Assembly: GCF_001612615.1 (NCBI RefSeq) | Contig: NZ_BDAU01000028.1 | Coordinates: forward strand, 1-64,000 | Origin: Nocardia amikacinitolerans NBRC 108937 | GTDB taxonomy: Bacteria > Actinomycetota > Actinomycetes > Mycobacteriales > Mycobacteriaceae | DNA: 64,000 nucleotides | Direction: 5' to 3' | Part shown: positions 18,136 to 27,195 of the stretch, in pieces | Position numbering within the stretch: position 1 is the stretch's first letter | Layout of the letters: every line of letters begins with the position of its first letter | Made by a program: the position numbers and the translations under genes | Notes under the pieces: model-generated | The model's database searches: none | The model's input: only the letters and a program-made list of their open reading frames with translations | Told to the model about the DNA's origin: nothing

Positions 18136-19092
18136 TCAGTCGACCTGGACGCCCTCGGCGAGTCCTGGCTCGACCACCCGGAGGCCGTCGGCGGCCGCGA
18201 GTTCGCGGAGTTCCGCTGGGAATTCGCTGGTACCGAGAGCCAACACGGTCGGACCCGCGCCCGAGACGGTCGCCGGAATGCCTGCCGCGCGCAACCGCTC
18301 GATCCACGCCGTGGTGAGCGGTAGCGCGGGAGCACGCTGGCCCTGGTGCAGCCGGTCGGCCGTAGCGGGCATGAGCAGGTCGGGACGCTGGGTCAGCGCG
18401 ACGACGGCCAGCGCGGCCCTGCTGACATTGAAGGCGGCGTCGCCGTGCGGCACGGTCTCGGGAAGCAGACCCCTTGTGTGCGCGGTGGACGAGCGGACCT
18501 CGGGAATCAGCACCACCGGGCGCAGCGTCGGGTGCGGATCGAGCCGGACGGCGCGGTACACCCGGCCGTGCTCGGGAATGTCCGCGCTCGCCTCGGTCGC
18601 GTCGGCGGCGGTCTCGGTCCAGGACACCACGATCCCGCCGAGCACGCTGGCCGCCGCATTGTCCGGGTGGCCTTCGAATTCGGAGGCCAGCTGCACCAAT
18701 CGTGCGGCGCCGACGGCCAACTCGGGATCCAGCTTCGCGGCGAGCGCACAGCCGGCGGCCAGGCCGCCGACCACTGCCGAGGCCGAGGAGCCGAGCCCGC
18801 GCGAATGCGGAATCACGTTGCGGCACACCACATCGAGGCCGTCGGCCCACACACCGACGGACTCCAGGCCGCGTTCGATGGCACGCACGACGAGATGCGA
18901 AGGGCCCCACGGGACATCGTCGGCGCCCTCACCCTCGACCCGGATCGTCAAGCCGGAATCGGTGGTGCGCACCTCGATCTCGTCGTAGATGCCCAAAGCC
19001 ATACCGAGGGAGTCGAATCCGGGCCCGAGGTTGGCGCTCGACGCGGGCACCCGCGCCGTCACGGAGAGTCCGGCGGGCAGGGTCCGCGACAT
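18136..19092 (-). CDS. thrB: Homoserine kinase
   Basis: GHMP-family kinase that phosphorylates homoserine in threonine synthesis. The ATP-binding motif PHSRGLGSSASAVVGG is near residue 95 and the N-terminal VPASSANLGPGFDSLG is characteristic. I use the ATG at 19092; a TTG at 19116 would add eight residues and almost touch the thrC stop. 318 residues, normal length. It is the last gene of the lysA-hom-thrC-thrB cluster. Confidence 0.94.
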   Translation of the reverse strand: MSRTLPAGLSVTARVPASSANLGPGFDSLGMALGIYDEIEVRTTDSGLTIRVEGEGADDVPWGPSHLVVRAIERGLESVGVWADGLDVVCRNVIPHSRGLGSSASAVVGGLAAGCALAAKLDPELAVGAARLVQLASEFEGHPDNAAASVLGGIVVSWTETAADATEASADIPEHGRVYRAVRLDPHPTLRPVVLIPEVRSSTAHTRGLLPETVPHGDAAFNVSRAALAVVALTQRPDLLMPATADRLHQGQRAPALPLTTAWIERLRAAGIPATVSGAGPTVLALGTSEFPAELRELAAADGLRVVEPGLAEGVQVD

Positions 19093-19117
19093 CAACTGGC
19101 TTTCGCGGGAACTCAAC

Positions 19118-20212
19118 TCAGGCCAGCTCGAGTCGGGCGGCGACCGCGACGGGGTCGACCGCGATCGGCTGCACCTGCGGCATGCCGAGCAGCGCGGTGT
19201 CGGGGTCCTTGAGGCCGTTGCCGGTGACGGTGCAGACCACCGTCAGGCCCGCGTCCAGCCAGCCTTCCTCGCGGGCCGCGAGCACACCGGCCACGCTGGC
19301 CGCGGACGCGGGCTCGACGAAGACGCCTTCCTTGGCCGCGACCAGGCGGTACGCCGCGAGGATCTCCTCGTCGGTGGCCGCGCGGAACGCGCCGCCGGAC
19401 TGCTCCTTGGCCTCCACCGCGCCGTTCCAGGAGGCGGGGGCGCCGATCCGGATGGCGGTGGCGATGGTCTCCGGGTCCTTCACCGGGGCGCCGTTGACCA
19501 GCGGAGCCGCACCGGCGGCCTGCACGCCGAGCATGCGGGGCAGGCCGTCGGTGATGCCGTCGGCGTAGTACTCGCGGTAACCGCGCCAGTACGCGGTGAT
19601 GTTGCCCGCGTTGCCCACCGGGAGCGCGTGCACGTCCGGCGCCTTGCCGAGCACGTCGCAGATCTCGAACGAGGCGGTCTTCTGACCCTCGATACGCGCC
19701 GGGTTCACCGAGTTCACCAGGCCGACGGCCGGGAAGTCGGCGGTCACCTTGCGCGCCAGCTCGAGGCAGTCGTCGAAGTTGCCCTCGACCTGGATGATCT
19801 GCGCGCCGAGCATGACGGCCTGGGCCAGCTTGCCCATCGCGATCTTGCCCTGCGGGATCAGCACCGCGCAGCTCATGCCCGCCCTGGTGGCGTACGCCGC
19901 GGCCGACGCCGAGGTGTTGCCGGTGGACGCGCAGAGCACCGCCTTCTGACCGCGGTACTTGGCGTCGGTCATGGCCATGGTCATGCCACGGTCCTTGAAC
20001 GAGCCGGTCGGGTTGGCGCCCTCGACCTTGAGGTACACCTCGCAGCCGGTCAGCTCGGACAGGAACGGCGCGGGCACCAGCGGGGTGCCGCCCTCGAACA
20101 GCGTGACCGGCTCCCAGTCGGCCGCACCCGCGAGCCGATCACGGTAGGCCGCGATCAGACCCGGCCAGCGGGAGTGCACCCCCGCCTGCGGGGCGACGCC
20201 AGTGGTACTCAT
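19118..20212 (-). CDS. thrC: Threonine synthase
   Basis: PLP enzyme converting O-phosphohomoserine to threonine. The Schiff-base lysine is in NPTGSFKDRGM and the cofactor-phosphate loop is PVGNAGNITAYW. 364 residues is the usual bacterial short form. It overlaps hom by 4 bp, indicating translational coupling. Confidence 0.96.
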   Translation of the reverse strand: MSTTGVAPQAGVHSRWPGLIAAYRDRLAGAADWEPVTLFEGGTPLVPAPFLSELTGCEVYLKVEGANPTGSFKDRGMTMAMTDAKYRGQKAVLCASTGNTSASAAAYATRAGMSCAVLIPQGKIAMGKLAQAVMLGAQIIQVEGNFDDCLELARKVTADFPAVGLVNSVNPARIEGQKTASFEICDVLGKAPDVHALPVGNAGNITAYWRGYREYYADGITDGLPRMLGVQAAGAAPLVNGAPVKDPETIATAIRIGAPASWNGAVEAKEQSGGAFRAATDEEILAAYRLVAAKEGVFVEPASAASVAGVLAAREEGWLDAGLTVVCTVTGNGLKDPDTALLGMPQVQPIAVDPVAVAARLELA

Positions 20213-21564
20213 TCCTCGGTGCCTTCCAATCTCAAAACGCTGGTCACTGATGTGACGGACGCCATCTCCGCCAAGGCCGACACGGTGTCCGCGAGCGCCG
20301 ACTCCACCGCGTGGTGGGTCACCACGACCAGGCGCGCACCCTCGCCGTGCCCTTCCTGACGGACGGTCGAAATGCTCACCCCGTGCTTGGCGAATTCGCC
20401 CGCAACCTTGGCAAGGACGCCTGGGACGTCTTCGACCTGCAGGTTCACGTGGTAGCGGGTGGGCGTATCGCCGATCGGCGCGATCGGTAGCTCAGCATAA
20501 ACCGATTCGCCCGGTGCGCGGCCACCGAAGAACTTGTTGCGTGCGGCCATCACCAGGTCGCCGAGCACCGCGGAGGCGGTCGGAGCGCCGCCCGCGCCCT
20601 GCCCGTAGAACATCAGCCTGCCCGCGTTCTCGGCCTCGACTACCACGGCGTTGAACGCGCCGCTGACCGCCGCCAGCGGGTGCTTGCGCGGGATCAGCGC
20701 CGGGTAGACCCGCACCGAGACGCGCTCCTTGCCGCCCTCGGCCAGGCTCGGCTCGCCGGGGCCCGCGTCCACGCGCTCGCAGATCGCCAGCAGCTTGACC
20801 GTGCAGTTCACCGCGGACGCGGTCTCCAGGTCCTCCGCGGTGATCTTGGAGATGCCCTCGCGGTACACATCGGCGGCGGTCACGCGGGTGTGGAAGGCCA
20901 GCGACGCCAGGATCGCGGCCTTGGCCGCCGCGTCGTAACCCTCGACATCGGCCGTCGGGTCGGCCTCCGCGTAGCCGAGGCGGGTGGCCTCGGCGAGGGT
21001 CGCCGAGTAGTCCGCGCCGGTCTCGTCCATGGCCGAGAGGATGAAGTTCGTGGTGCCGTTGACGATGCCGACGACGCGGTTCACCCGGTCACCGGACAGC
21101 GACTGGATCAGCGGGCGCACCACCGGGATGGCGCCCGCGACGGCGGCCTCGAAGTACAGGTCGGCGCGGTTGCGTTCGGCGGCCGCGGCGAGTTCGCCGG
21201 TGTAGTCGGCCAGCAGCGCCTTGTTGGCGGTCACCACGGATTTGCCCGCGTTCAGCGCGGCCAGGATCAGTCGGCGCGCGGGATCGATGCCGCCGATGAC
21301 CTCGACGACCAGGTCGACGTCCGGGCGGTCGACCAGCGCGTCCGCGTCGGTGGTCAGCAGTTCGGCGGGCAGGCCGCGATCCTTCTCCAGGCTGCGCACC
21401 GCGACGCCGCGAAGCACGACGGGCGCGCCGACGCGCGAACGCAGGTCGTCGGCGTGCTCGCGCAGAATCCGCACGACCTCGGTGCCGACATTGCCCATGC
21501 CGAGGACCGCGACGCCGATCGGGCGATCGGTCCCCCAGGTTCCGTTCTTGGCCACTTCGGTCAT
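20209..21564 (-). CDS. hom: Homoserine dehydrogenase with ACT domain
   Basis: NAD(P)-dependent reduction of aspartate semialdehyde to homoserine, the branch point to threonine and methionine. The Rossmann motif is VAVLGMGNVGTEVV (about 18-31) and the catalytic region contains GIVNGTTNFIL. A C-terminal ACT domain (about residues 365-451, YHVNLQVEDVPGVLAKVAGEF split over the first strand) suggests feedback inhibition by threonine. It overlaps lysA by 4 bp upstream and thrC by 4 bp downstream. Confidence 0.96.
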   Translation of the reverse strand: MTEVAKNGTWGTDRPIGVAVLGMGNVGTEVVRILREHADDLRSRVGAPVVLRGVAVRSLEKDRGLPAELLTTDADALVDRPDVDLVVEVIGGIDPARRLILAALNAGKSVVTANKALLADYTGELAAAAERNRADLYFEAAVAGAIPVVRPLIQSLSGDRVNRVVGIVNGTTNFILSAMDETGADYSATLAEATRLGYAEADPTADVEGYDAAAKAAILASLAFHTRVTAADVYREGISKITAEDLETASAVNCTVKLLAICERVDAGPGEPSLAEGGKERVSVRVYPALIPRKHPLAAVSGAFNAVVVEAENAGRLMFYGQGAGGAPTASAVLGDLVMAARNKFFGGRAPGESVYAELPIAPIGDTPTRYHVNLQVEDVPGVLAKVAGEFAKHGVSISTVRQEGHGEGARLVVVTHHAVESALADTVSALAEMASVTSVTSVLRLEGTEE

Positions 21565-22982
21565 GCGTCAACCTCCAGACTCAACAGATCTGCCACCGTT
21601 TCCCGGCGCAGCACCAGTCGCGGCTGACCGTCGCGGACGGCGACGACCGCCGGACGGGTCAACTGGTTGTATCGACTGGACATCGAATAGCAATACGCTC
21701 CGGTCGCGGCCACCGCCACCAGATCGCCGGGGCCGACGTCGGCGGGCATCCAGGTGTCGCGGATGACGATATCGCCACTCTCGCAATGCTTTCCGACAAC
21801 ACGCGCGACGACCGGCTGCGCGTCCGATGAGCGCGAGACCAAGCGGCAGTCGTAATCGGCCTGGTAGAGCGCGGGACGGATGTTGTCGCTCATGCCGCCG
21901 TCGACGCTCACGTAGCGGCGGCGCAGGCCGGCGTCCAGCGAGACGTCCTTGGTGGTGCCGACCTCGTAGAGGGTGACGGTGCCGGGTCCGGCGATGGCGC
22001 GGCCCGGCTCGACCGCGATGGTCGGCTCGGGCAGACCCGCACGGGCCGCCTCCTCGGCGACCAGGCGGCGCAGGTTCGCCGCGAACTCGCCCAGCGGCGG
22101 CGGGTCGTCGTTCGGCAAGTACGAAATACCCAGTCCGCCACCGAGATCCAGCGTCGAGATCTGCGCAGTGCGCTCCACGCCGAACTTGTCGATGGCCTCG
22201 CGCAGCAGGCCGAGCATGCGGCGCGCGGCGATCTCGAAACCGTCGATCTCGAAGATCTGCGAGCCGATGTGCGAGTGCAGGCCGACCAGCCGCAGGTTGC
22301 TGGCCTCGAAGACGCGGGCGAGCGCTTCCATGGCGTCGCCGCCCGCGATCGAGAAGCCGAACTTCTGGTCCTCGTGCGCGGTCGAAATGTATTCGTGGGT
22401 ATGGGCTTCCACGCCGACAGTGACGCGGACCAGCACGTCCTGCACCACGCCGGCGCGTCCGGCGACCGCCTCTAGCCGATCGATCTCGATCAGCGAGTCG
22501 ACCACCACGTGGCCGACACCGGCCTGCACCGCGGCCTCCAGCTCGGTGACGGATTTGTTGTTGCCGTGCAACGCGATTCGCTCGGCGGGGAAACCGGCGT
22601 GCAGCGCGATGGCGAGCTCGCCGCCGGAGCAGACGTCCAGCGAGAGGCCCTCGTCGCGGATCCAGCGGGCGATCTCGCCGCAGAGGAACGCCTTGGACGC
22701 GTAGTGCACCCTGGTGTTGGGGCCGAAGGCCTGCACCATGTCGCGGCAGCGGGAACGGAAGTCGTCCTCGTCCACAACGAACAGCGGGGTACCGAACTGC
22801 GCGGCGAGGTCGTGCACCGGCACACCGGCCAGTCGCACCACACCGTCGGCGTCGCGAGAAGCGTTGCGCGGCCAGACATTCGCGGGCAGGTCGATCATCT
22901 GCTTCGGATCGGTGGGCTGTTCCGGCAAGCTGGGGGCGTGCGGGATGTCCGCGTGGCGTGGCCCGGCCGGGTGCGCGCTCAT
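21561..22982 (-). CDS. lysA: Diaminopimelate decarboxylase
   Basis: PLP-dependent last step of lysine biosynthesis from meso-diaminopimelate. The PLP lysine is in VHYASKAFLCGEI, followed by DVCSGGELAIAL and LDLGGGLGI; the C-terminal GKHCESGDI motif carries the partner-subunit cysteine. The start at 22982 (MSAHPAGPRHAD) has AAGGAAC upstream; a longer frame upstream lacks support. 473 residues, about 25 more than the M. tuberculosis enzyme at the N-terminus. It follows argS after 67 bp. Confidence 0.95.
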   Translation of the reverse strand: MSAHPAGPRHADIPHAPSLPEQPTDPKQMIDLPANVWPRNASRDADGVVRLAGVPVHDLAAQFGTPLFVVDEDDFRSRCRDMVQAFGPNTRVHYASKAFLCGEIARWIRDEGLSLDVCSGGELAIALHAGFPAERIALHGNNKSVTELEAAVQAGVGHVVVDSLIEIDRLEAVAGRAGVVQDVLVRVTVGVEAHTHEYISTAHEDQKFGFSIAGGDAMEALARVFEASNLRLVGLHSHIGSQIFEIDGFEIAARRMLGLLREAIDKFGVERTAQISTLDLGGGLGISYLPNDDPPPLGEFAANLRRLVAEEAARAGLPEPTIAVEPGRAIAGPGTVTLYEVGTTKDVSLDAGLRRRYVSVDGGMSDNIRPALYQADYDCRLVSRSSDAQPVVARVVGKHCESGDIVIRDTWMPADVGPGDLVAVAATGAYCYSMSSRYNQLTRPAVVAVRDGQPRLVLRRETVADLLSLEVDA

Positions 22983-23049
22983 AGTTGTTCCTTCCTTACC
23001 GCACGCGCCGAGCACGTGGACAGATACGAATTCCCGAGTTGCCCGCGCA

Positions 23050-24708
23050 CTACATGCGCTCCGGTGCGCTGACGCCGAGCAGGCCGAGGCCGTTGGCCAG
23101 CACCTGACGGGTGGCCTTCACCAGCTCGAGGCGGGCGGACTTGAGCGGCGTGACCGGCTCGTCGCCCTTGGGCAGCACCCGCATGTCGTCGTCGGACTGG
23201 AACGGGTGGTAGGCGCCCGCGAGTTCCTCCAGGTACCGCACCACGCGGTGCGGTTCGCGCATCTCCGCCGCCGTCGCGACCACCCGGGGGTACTCGCCGA
23301 GGGTACGGATCAGCTCGCCCTCGCGGTCGGCGGTCATCAGACCGAAATCCGGTGCCACCGAAGCGAAGTCGAACGCGGCCGAGTTGTCGATGATGCGGCA
23401 GGAACGGGCGTGCGCGTACTGCACGTAGTAGATGGGGTTCACGCTGTCCTGCTTGGTCCACAGGTCCAGATCGATATCGATGCTGGAATTCACCGAGGAC
23501 CGCACCAGCGAGTAGCGGGCGGCGTCGACGCCGATCGCCTCGACCAGGTCGTCGAGCGTGACCACGGTGCCCGCGCGCTTGCTCATGCGAACGGCCGCAC
23601 CGTCTTTCACCAGATTCACCATCTGGCCGATCAGCACCTCGACGGTGTCCGGGTCGTCGCCGAACGCGGCGGCCGCGGCCTTGAGGCGGCCGATGTAGCC
23701 GTGGTGGTCGGCGCCGAGCATGTAGATGCACAGGTCGAAGCCGCGGGCGCGCTTGTCGTGGAAGTAGGCGATGTCACCGGCGATGTAGGCGGACTTGCCG
23801 TCGCTCTTGATGACGACGCGGTCCTTGTCGTCGCCGTACTCGGAGCTGGCGATCCACCAGGCGCCGTCCTTCTCGTACAGCTTGCCGGAGGACTTGAGCT
23901 CCTCGACGGCCTTGTCCACCGCGCCGGAGGCGAACAGCGAGCTCTCGTTGAAGTAGACGTCGAAGTCGGTGCCGAACTCGTGCAGGGTCTGCTTGATGTG
24001 GGCGAACATCAGCTCGACGCCCTCGCGGCGGAACACCTCGTGCCGCTCGTCCTCGGGCAGGTCGACGACGCCGGGGTTGCCCGCGACGACCTGGTCGGCG
24101 ATCTCGCCGATGTAGGCGCCCGCGTACCCATCCTGGGGGGTCGGCGCGCCGGTTGCGGCGGCCACCAGGGAGTTGGCGAACCGGTCGATCTGCGCGCCGT
24201 GGTCGTTGAAGTAGTACTCGCGGGTGACGTCGGCGCCTTGCGCGGCCAGAATGCGGCCGAGCGCGTCGCCGACCGAGGCCCAGCGAGTCCCGCCGAGGTG
24301 GATCGGGCCGGTCGGGTTCGCCGAGACGAACTCCAGGTTGATCCGGCGGCCCGCGAGCGCGTCGGCGGTGCCGTAGGACACGCCCGCCGCGAGCACCTTT
24401 TGCACGATCGCGCCCTGCGCGGCGGCGGCGAGGCGGATGTTCAGGAAGCCGGGGCCAGCGACCTCCGCCGAGGAAACGCCCTCGGTGGCGCTCAGCGCGT
24501 CGGCCAGCCAGGTGGCCAACTCGCGGGGATTCGTTCCGGCCTTCTTGGCCACCTGCATCGCCACATTCGTGGCATAGTCACCGTGTTCCGGATTGCGGGG
24601 GCGCTCCACGTTGACCTCGTCGGGCAGGACCGCGGGGTCCAGTCCACGTTCGACAAGCACCTTCGCCGCGGTGGAGCGAAGGAGATCTGCAAGGTCAGCT
24701 GGAGTCAC
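23050..24708 (-). CDS. argS: Arginyl-tRNA synthetase
   Basis: Class I synthetase charging tRNA-Arg. The HIGH-like motif is PTGPIHLGGTRWA and the KMSKS-like motif is RMSKRAGTVV. The N-terminal Add1 domain and the C-terminal DALR helical domain (YVQYAHARSCRII onward) are present in 552 residues. It probably heads the transcript reading into lysA, and its start is divergent from the DUF3105 gene. Confidence 0.96.
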   Translation of the reverse strand: MTPADLADLLRSTAAKVLVERGLDPAVLPDEVNVERPRNPEHGDYATNVAMQVAKKAGTNPRELATWLADALSATEGVSSAEVAGPGFLNIRLAAAAQGAIVQKVLAAGVSYGTADALAGRRINLEFVSANPTGPIHLGGTRWASVGDALGRILAAQGADVTREYYFNDHGAQIDRFANSLVAAATGAPTPQDGYAGAYIGEIADQVVAGNPGVVDLPEDERHEVFRREGVELMFAHIKQTLHEFGTDFDVYFNESSLFASGAVDKAVEELKSSGKLYEKDGAWWIASSEYGDDKDRVVIKSDGKSAYIAGDIAYFHDKRARGFDLCIYMLGADHHGYIGRLKAAAAAFGDDPDTVEVLIGQMVNLVKDGAAVRMSKRAGTVVTLDDLVEAIGVDAARYSLVRSSVNSSIDIDLDLWTKQDSVNPIYYVQYAHARSCRIIDNSAAFDFASVAPDFGLMTADREGELIRTLGEYPRVVATAAEMREPHRVVRYLEELAGAYHPFQSDDDMRVLPKGDEPVTPLKSARLELVKATRQVLANGLGLLGVSAPERM

Positions 24709-24818
24709 GAGTCTCTATCCTATGGTCTGGGCAGGTGTACGCCGTCGGGCGGGCACTGCCCCGGATCCGTCCGCAATGAACAGCACAGCGGTTCATCACA
24801 TCGAGAGAGCAACGAGCA

Positions 24819-25760
24819 ATGCCGAGTAGCAACAGCGCCTCGAAGTCGGCCAAGGCCGTACGAGCCGCGGGGAAGGTGTCGCCTTCCCGCAAGGGGGGCG
24901 GCGGCAAGGGCCAACTTCCGAAGAAGCGCCAGGTCCCGTGGTTGGCCATCGGCGCGGCCGCAGTAATCATCGCATTGATCGGTGCGCTCGCCTACAACCT
25001 GGTCCCCAAATACCGCGAACAGGCCGAACTGGACAAGTACACGCCCAGTGCGCAGAAGAAGGATCCCTCGGATCAGATCGCGGGCGTGGTGAAGAAGGAC
25101 TACGCGCAGGGTGCGGGCAAGCACGTCGACCCGACGCAGCGGGTGGCCTACGACCAGACGCCGCCGTTCGGCGGTCCGCACGACCAGGCGTGGGCCGACT
25201 GCACCGGCGTCGCGTACGCGAAGCCGATCCGCACCGAGAACGCGGTGCACTCGCTCGAGCACGGTGCGGTGTGGATCACCTACAACCCGGACAAGGTGGA
25301 CGCCGCGGGCATCGACACGCTGAAGAAGAAGGTCGAAGGCAAGCAGTACACCTTGATGTCGCCCTTCCCCGGGCAGGACAGCGCGATCTCGTTGCAGTCG
25401 TGGGGGCACCAGTTGAAGCTGGACGACCCGCAGGACAAGCGGATCAACCAGTTCATCACCGCGCTGCGGCAGAACCAGTACACCTACCCCGAGGTCGGCG
25501 CGGCCTGCTCCAACCCGTACTTCGACCGGGAGAACCCGGAGCCGTTCGATCCGACGCCGCCCGGCCCCGGTGCGGTGCCGATGGACGGTGCGGGCATTCC
25601 GACCGATCCGTCCGAGCTCGGTGGTGGACTGCCGCCAGGTATTCCGGGTGTGCCCGGCCTTCCCGGTGTTCCCGGCGCACCTGGTCTGCCCGGGGCGCCT
25701 GGTCTTCCCGAGGCGCCCGGTCTGCCTGACGCGCCGGGCGCACCCACAGCGGGTCCCTAG
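24819..25760 (+). CDS. DUF3105 membrane-anchored protein with collagen-like C-terminus
   Basis: After a basic Gly/Ser/Lys-rich N-terminus (1-38), a transmembrane helix (about 40-60, VPWLAIGAAAVIIALIGALAY) anchors an extracytoplasmic DUF3105 domain (about 75-230: PPFGGPHDQAW, then NAVHSLEHGAVWITYNP and the conserved MSPFPGQD). The last about 75 residues are Pro/Gly repeats resembling collagen GXY triplets (PGVPGLPGVPGAPGLPGAPG). The function is unknown. It abuts the DUF305 gene without a gap, so the two are co-translated. Divergent from argS across 110 bp. Confidence 0.9.
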   Translation: MPSSNSASKSAKAVRAAGKVSPSRKGGGGKGQLPKKRQVPWLAIGAAAVIIALIGALAYNLVPKYREQAELDKYTPSAQKKDPSDQIAGVVKKDYAQGAGKHVDPTQRVAYDQTPPFGGPHDQAWADCTGVAYAKPIRTENAVHSLEHGAVWITYNPDKVDAAGIDTLKKKVEGKQYTLMSPFPGQDSAISLQSWGHQLKLDDPQDKRINQFITALRQNQYTYPEVGAACSNPYFDRENPEPFDPTPPGPGAVPMDGAGIPTDPSELGGGLPPGIPGVPGLPGVPGAPGLPGAPGLPEAPGLPDAPGAPTAGP

Positions 25761-26477
25761 ATGGGGGCCGAGGCAGATGTCGATGAGCCTGGCGCGGAGA
25801 CCGGGTTCAAGGCGCAGGTGCGCAGGCAGGGTGTGGCGCTGCTGATTCTCGGCGCGATCGGCGCGATCCTGCTCGGGTTCGCGATCGGGACACTGGTGCG
25901 TCTTCCGCTGGACGGCGGCTCCGGTGAACCCGACCCCAACGCGGTCGACATCGGGTTTCTCCAGGACATGTCCGCGCACCACGCGCAGGCCGTGGAGATG
26001 GCGGGCATCGCCCTGCTTCGCTCGACCGACAACGACGTGCGCAGGCTGGCCTACGACATCATGACCACCCAGCAGAACCAGGTCGGGCGGATGCACGGTT
26101 GGTTGCAACTGTGGAACAAGCCCGCCCAGGGCGCCGACGGTTTCATGGGCTGGATGAGCGAACCGGACTCCGGACACGGGCACGGCGGCGAGCATCAGAT
26201 GTCCGGGTCGATGGCGAGCATGCCGGGCATGGCGACCCAGGAGGAACTCGCCGCGCTGCGGCAAGCGCCCGCGCCCGAGGCCGACGCCATGTTCCTGCGG
26301 CTCATGCTGCGGCACCACCAAGGCGGCATGCCGATGATGGAGTACGCGGCCAAGCACGCCGCGACCACCGCCGTGCGCACCCTCGCCGCCAGCATGGTCG
26401 AAACCCAGCAGGCCGAATCCCGCCTGCTCACCACCATGCTGACCGCCCGAGGCGGCACCCCCCTCCCCCTCAACTGA
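25761..26477 (+). CDS. DUF305 family membrane-anchored protein
   Basis: A signal-anchor helix (about 26-48, VALLILGAIGAILLGFAIGTLV) is followed by a four-helix DUF305 domain with paired His motifs FLQDMSAHHAQAVEMA and LMLRHHQGGMPMME. The Met/His-rich middle segment (GHGHGGEHQMSGSMASMPGM) suggests metal binding; DUF305 proteins are often associated with copper, which is an inference here. The ATG follows the DUF3105 stop directly. A clear T-tailed terminator follows. Confidence 0.92.
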   Translation: MGAEADVDEPGAETGFKAQVRRQGVALLILGAIGAILLGFAIGTLVRLPLDGGSGEPDPNAVDIGFLQDMSAHHAQAVEMAGIALLRSTDNDVRRLAYDIMTTQQNQVGRMHGWLQLWNKPAQGADGFMGWMSEPDSGHGHGGEHQMSGSMASMPGMATQEELAALRQAPAPEADAMFLRLMLRHHQGGMPMMEYAAKHAATTAVRTLAASMVETQQAESRLLTTMLTARGGTPLPLN

Positions 26478-26481
26478 CCCC

Positions 26482-26527
26482 GCGTCGGGCCGGACCGTGT
26501 GAAAGCGCCCGGCCCGACGCCCTTTTT
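26482..26527 (+). terminator. Intrinsic terminator after the DUF305 gene
   Basis: GCGTCGGGCCGG (26482-26493) pairs with CCGGCCCGACGC (26509-26520), followed by CCTTTTT. It is one of the few textbook intrinsic terminators in this window. Confidence 0.88.
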
Positions 26528-26598
26528 GGCGTCCAGCGCGCGATGCGATACGCTTGCCCCGCCCGATCGGACCACCCGGCCCGACCGAGATCTATCCC

Positions 26599-26671
26599 GC
26601 CCTCGTAGCTCAGGGGATAGAGCGTCTGCCTCCGGAGCAGAAGGCCGCAGGTTCGAATCCTGCCGAGGGCA
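26599..26671 (+). tRNA. tRNA-Arg (anticodon CCG)
   Basis: The acceptor arms GCCCTCG (26599-26605) and CGAGGGC (26664-26670) pair perfectly with discriminator A. The anticodon loop CTCCGGA gives CCG, reading CGG arginine codons, and the T arm has GGTTCGAATCC. 73 nt; CCA is not encoded. Confidence 0.95.
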
Positions 26672-26693
26672 CTCCACTCGCTGCATGGCCCAT

Positions 26694-26712
26694 GCCCACG
26701 GAGGGCGTGGGC
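26694..26712 (+). terminator. Hairpin after tRNA-Arg
   Basis: GCCCACG (26694-26700) and CGTGGGC (26706-26712) form a 7-bp stem with a GAGGG loop, followed by a T-containing stretch. A degenerate second copy lies near 26900, as part of the repeat array. Confidence 0.65.
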
Positions 26713-26761
26713 CTTTGCTCGTTTCGTCGTGTTTTGTGGGGGTGCAACCCCCACGCCCCGC

Positions 26762-26890
26762 CCGGAGGGCTTCGCCCCCGGACCCCCATGGAGCGGGCTG
26801 GGTTTTGTGGGGATGTTCCTGTCGTAGCCGGAGGGCTTCGCCCCGGGCCCAATGAGAGAGCTGGGTTTTGTGGGGATGTTTCTGTCGCAG
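26762..26890 (+). repeat. 66-bp direct repeat, two copies, GC-rich
   Basis: Copy 1 (26762-26827) and copy 2 (26828-26890) share CCGGAGGGCTTCGCCCC at the start and CTGGGTTTTGTGGGGATGTT near the end. A partial third copy (GTTTTGTGGGGGTG) lies near 26730 and a second ACGGAGGGCGTGG near 26900. The GGAGGGCTTCGCCCC block can form a hairpin. No coding potential supported. Confidence 0.8.
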
Positions 26891-27078
26891 TTGGTTCATG
26901 TCCACGGAGGGCGTGGTTTCGCTCGTTGTCGGAAGGGCGCCGCTGATCCGATGTGTGTCGGCGTTGGGGCGAGGTTCGGATCGGTACCGCGCTTGTTTTG
27001 TGTCAAGTAGAGTTGGGGGGTCACGTGAGTGATGCCGGGAGGGCGGAGCGCGGTTGCAGCGACGCCCCGCCCGGTGGG

Positions 27079-27195
27079 TCAGCTGATCCACATTCGGCGG
27101 ACCAGAACGAACGCCCCGGCGATTACAGCAGCGAGAGTCAACACGATGCCGTAGTCGACCGGGGCGTTGTTCTTGCCTCGGCGATGTTTGGCCAT
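27079..27195 (-). CDS. 38-residue single-pass membrane peptide
   Basis: A short frame on the minus strand: a basic N-terminus MAKHRRGKNNAPVDYG, one hydrophobic helix (about 15-32, ending AGAFVLV) and a RRMWIS tail. The ribosome site AAAGGAGGTGG sits just upstream of the ATG and is close to a perfect anti-16S match, the best in the window. The positive residues flanking the helix fit a small membrane protein. No homologue recognised. It stands alone between tRNA-Arg and a lipoprotein gene. Confidence 0.72.
   Translation of the reverse strand: MAKHRRGKNNAPVDYGIVLTLAAVIAGAFVLVRRMWIS

Noticed and set aside
24720..26357. 545-codon minus-strand frame antisense to the DUF3105 and DUF305 genes
   Set aside because: Arg/His/Leu/Val-rich shadow with no motif; the plus-strand genes have clear domains and a terminator.
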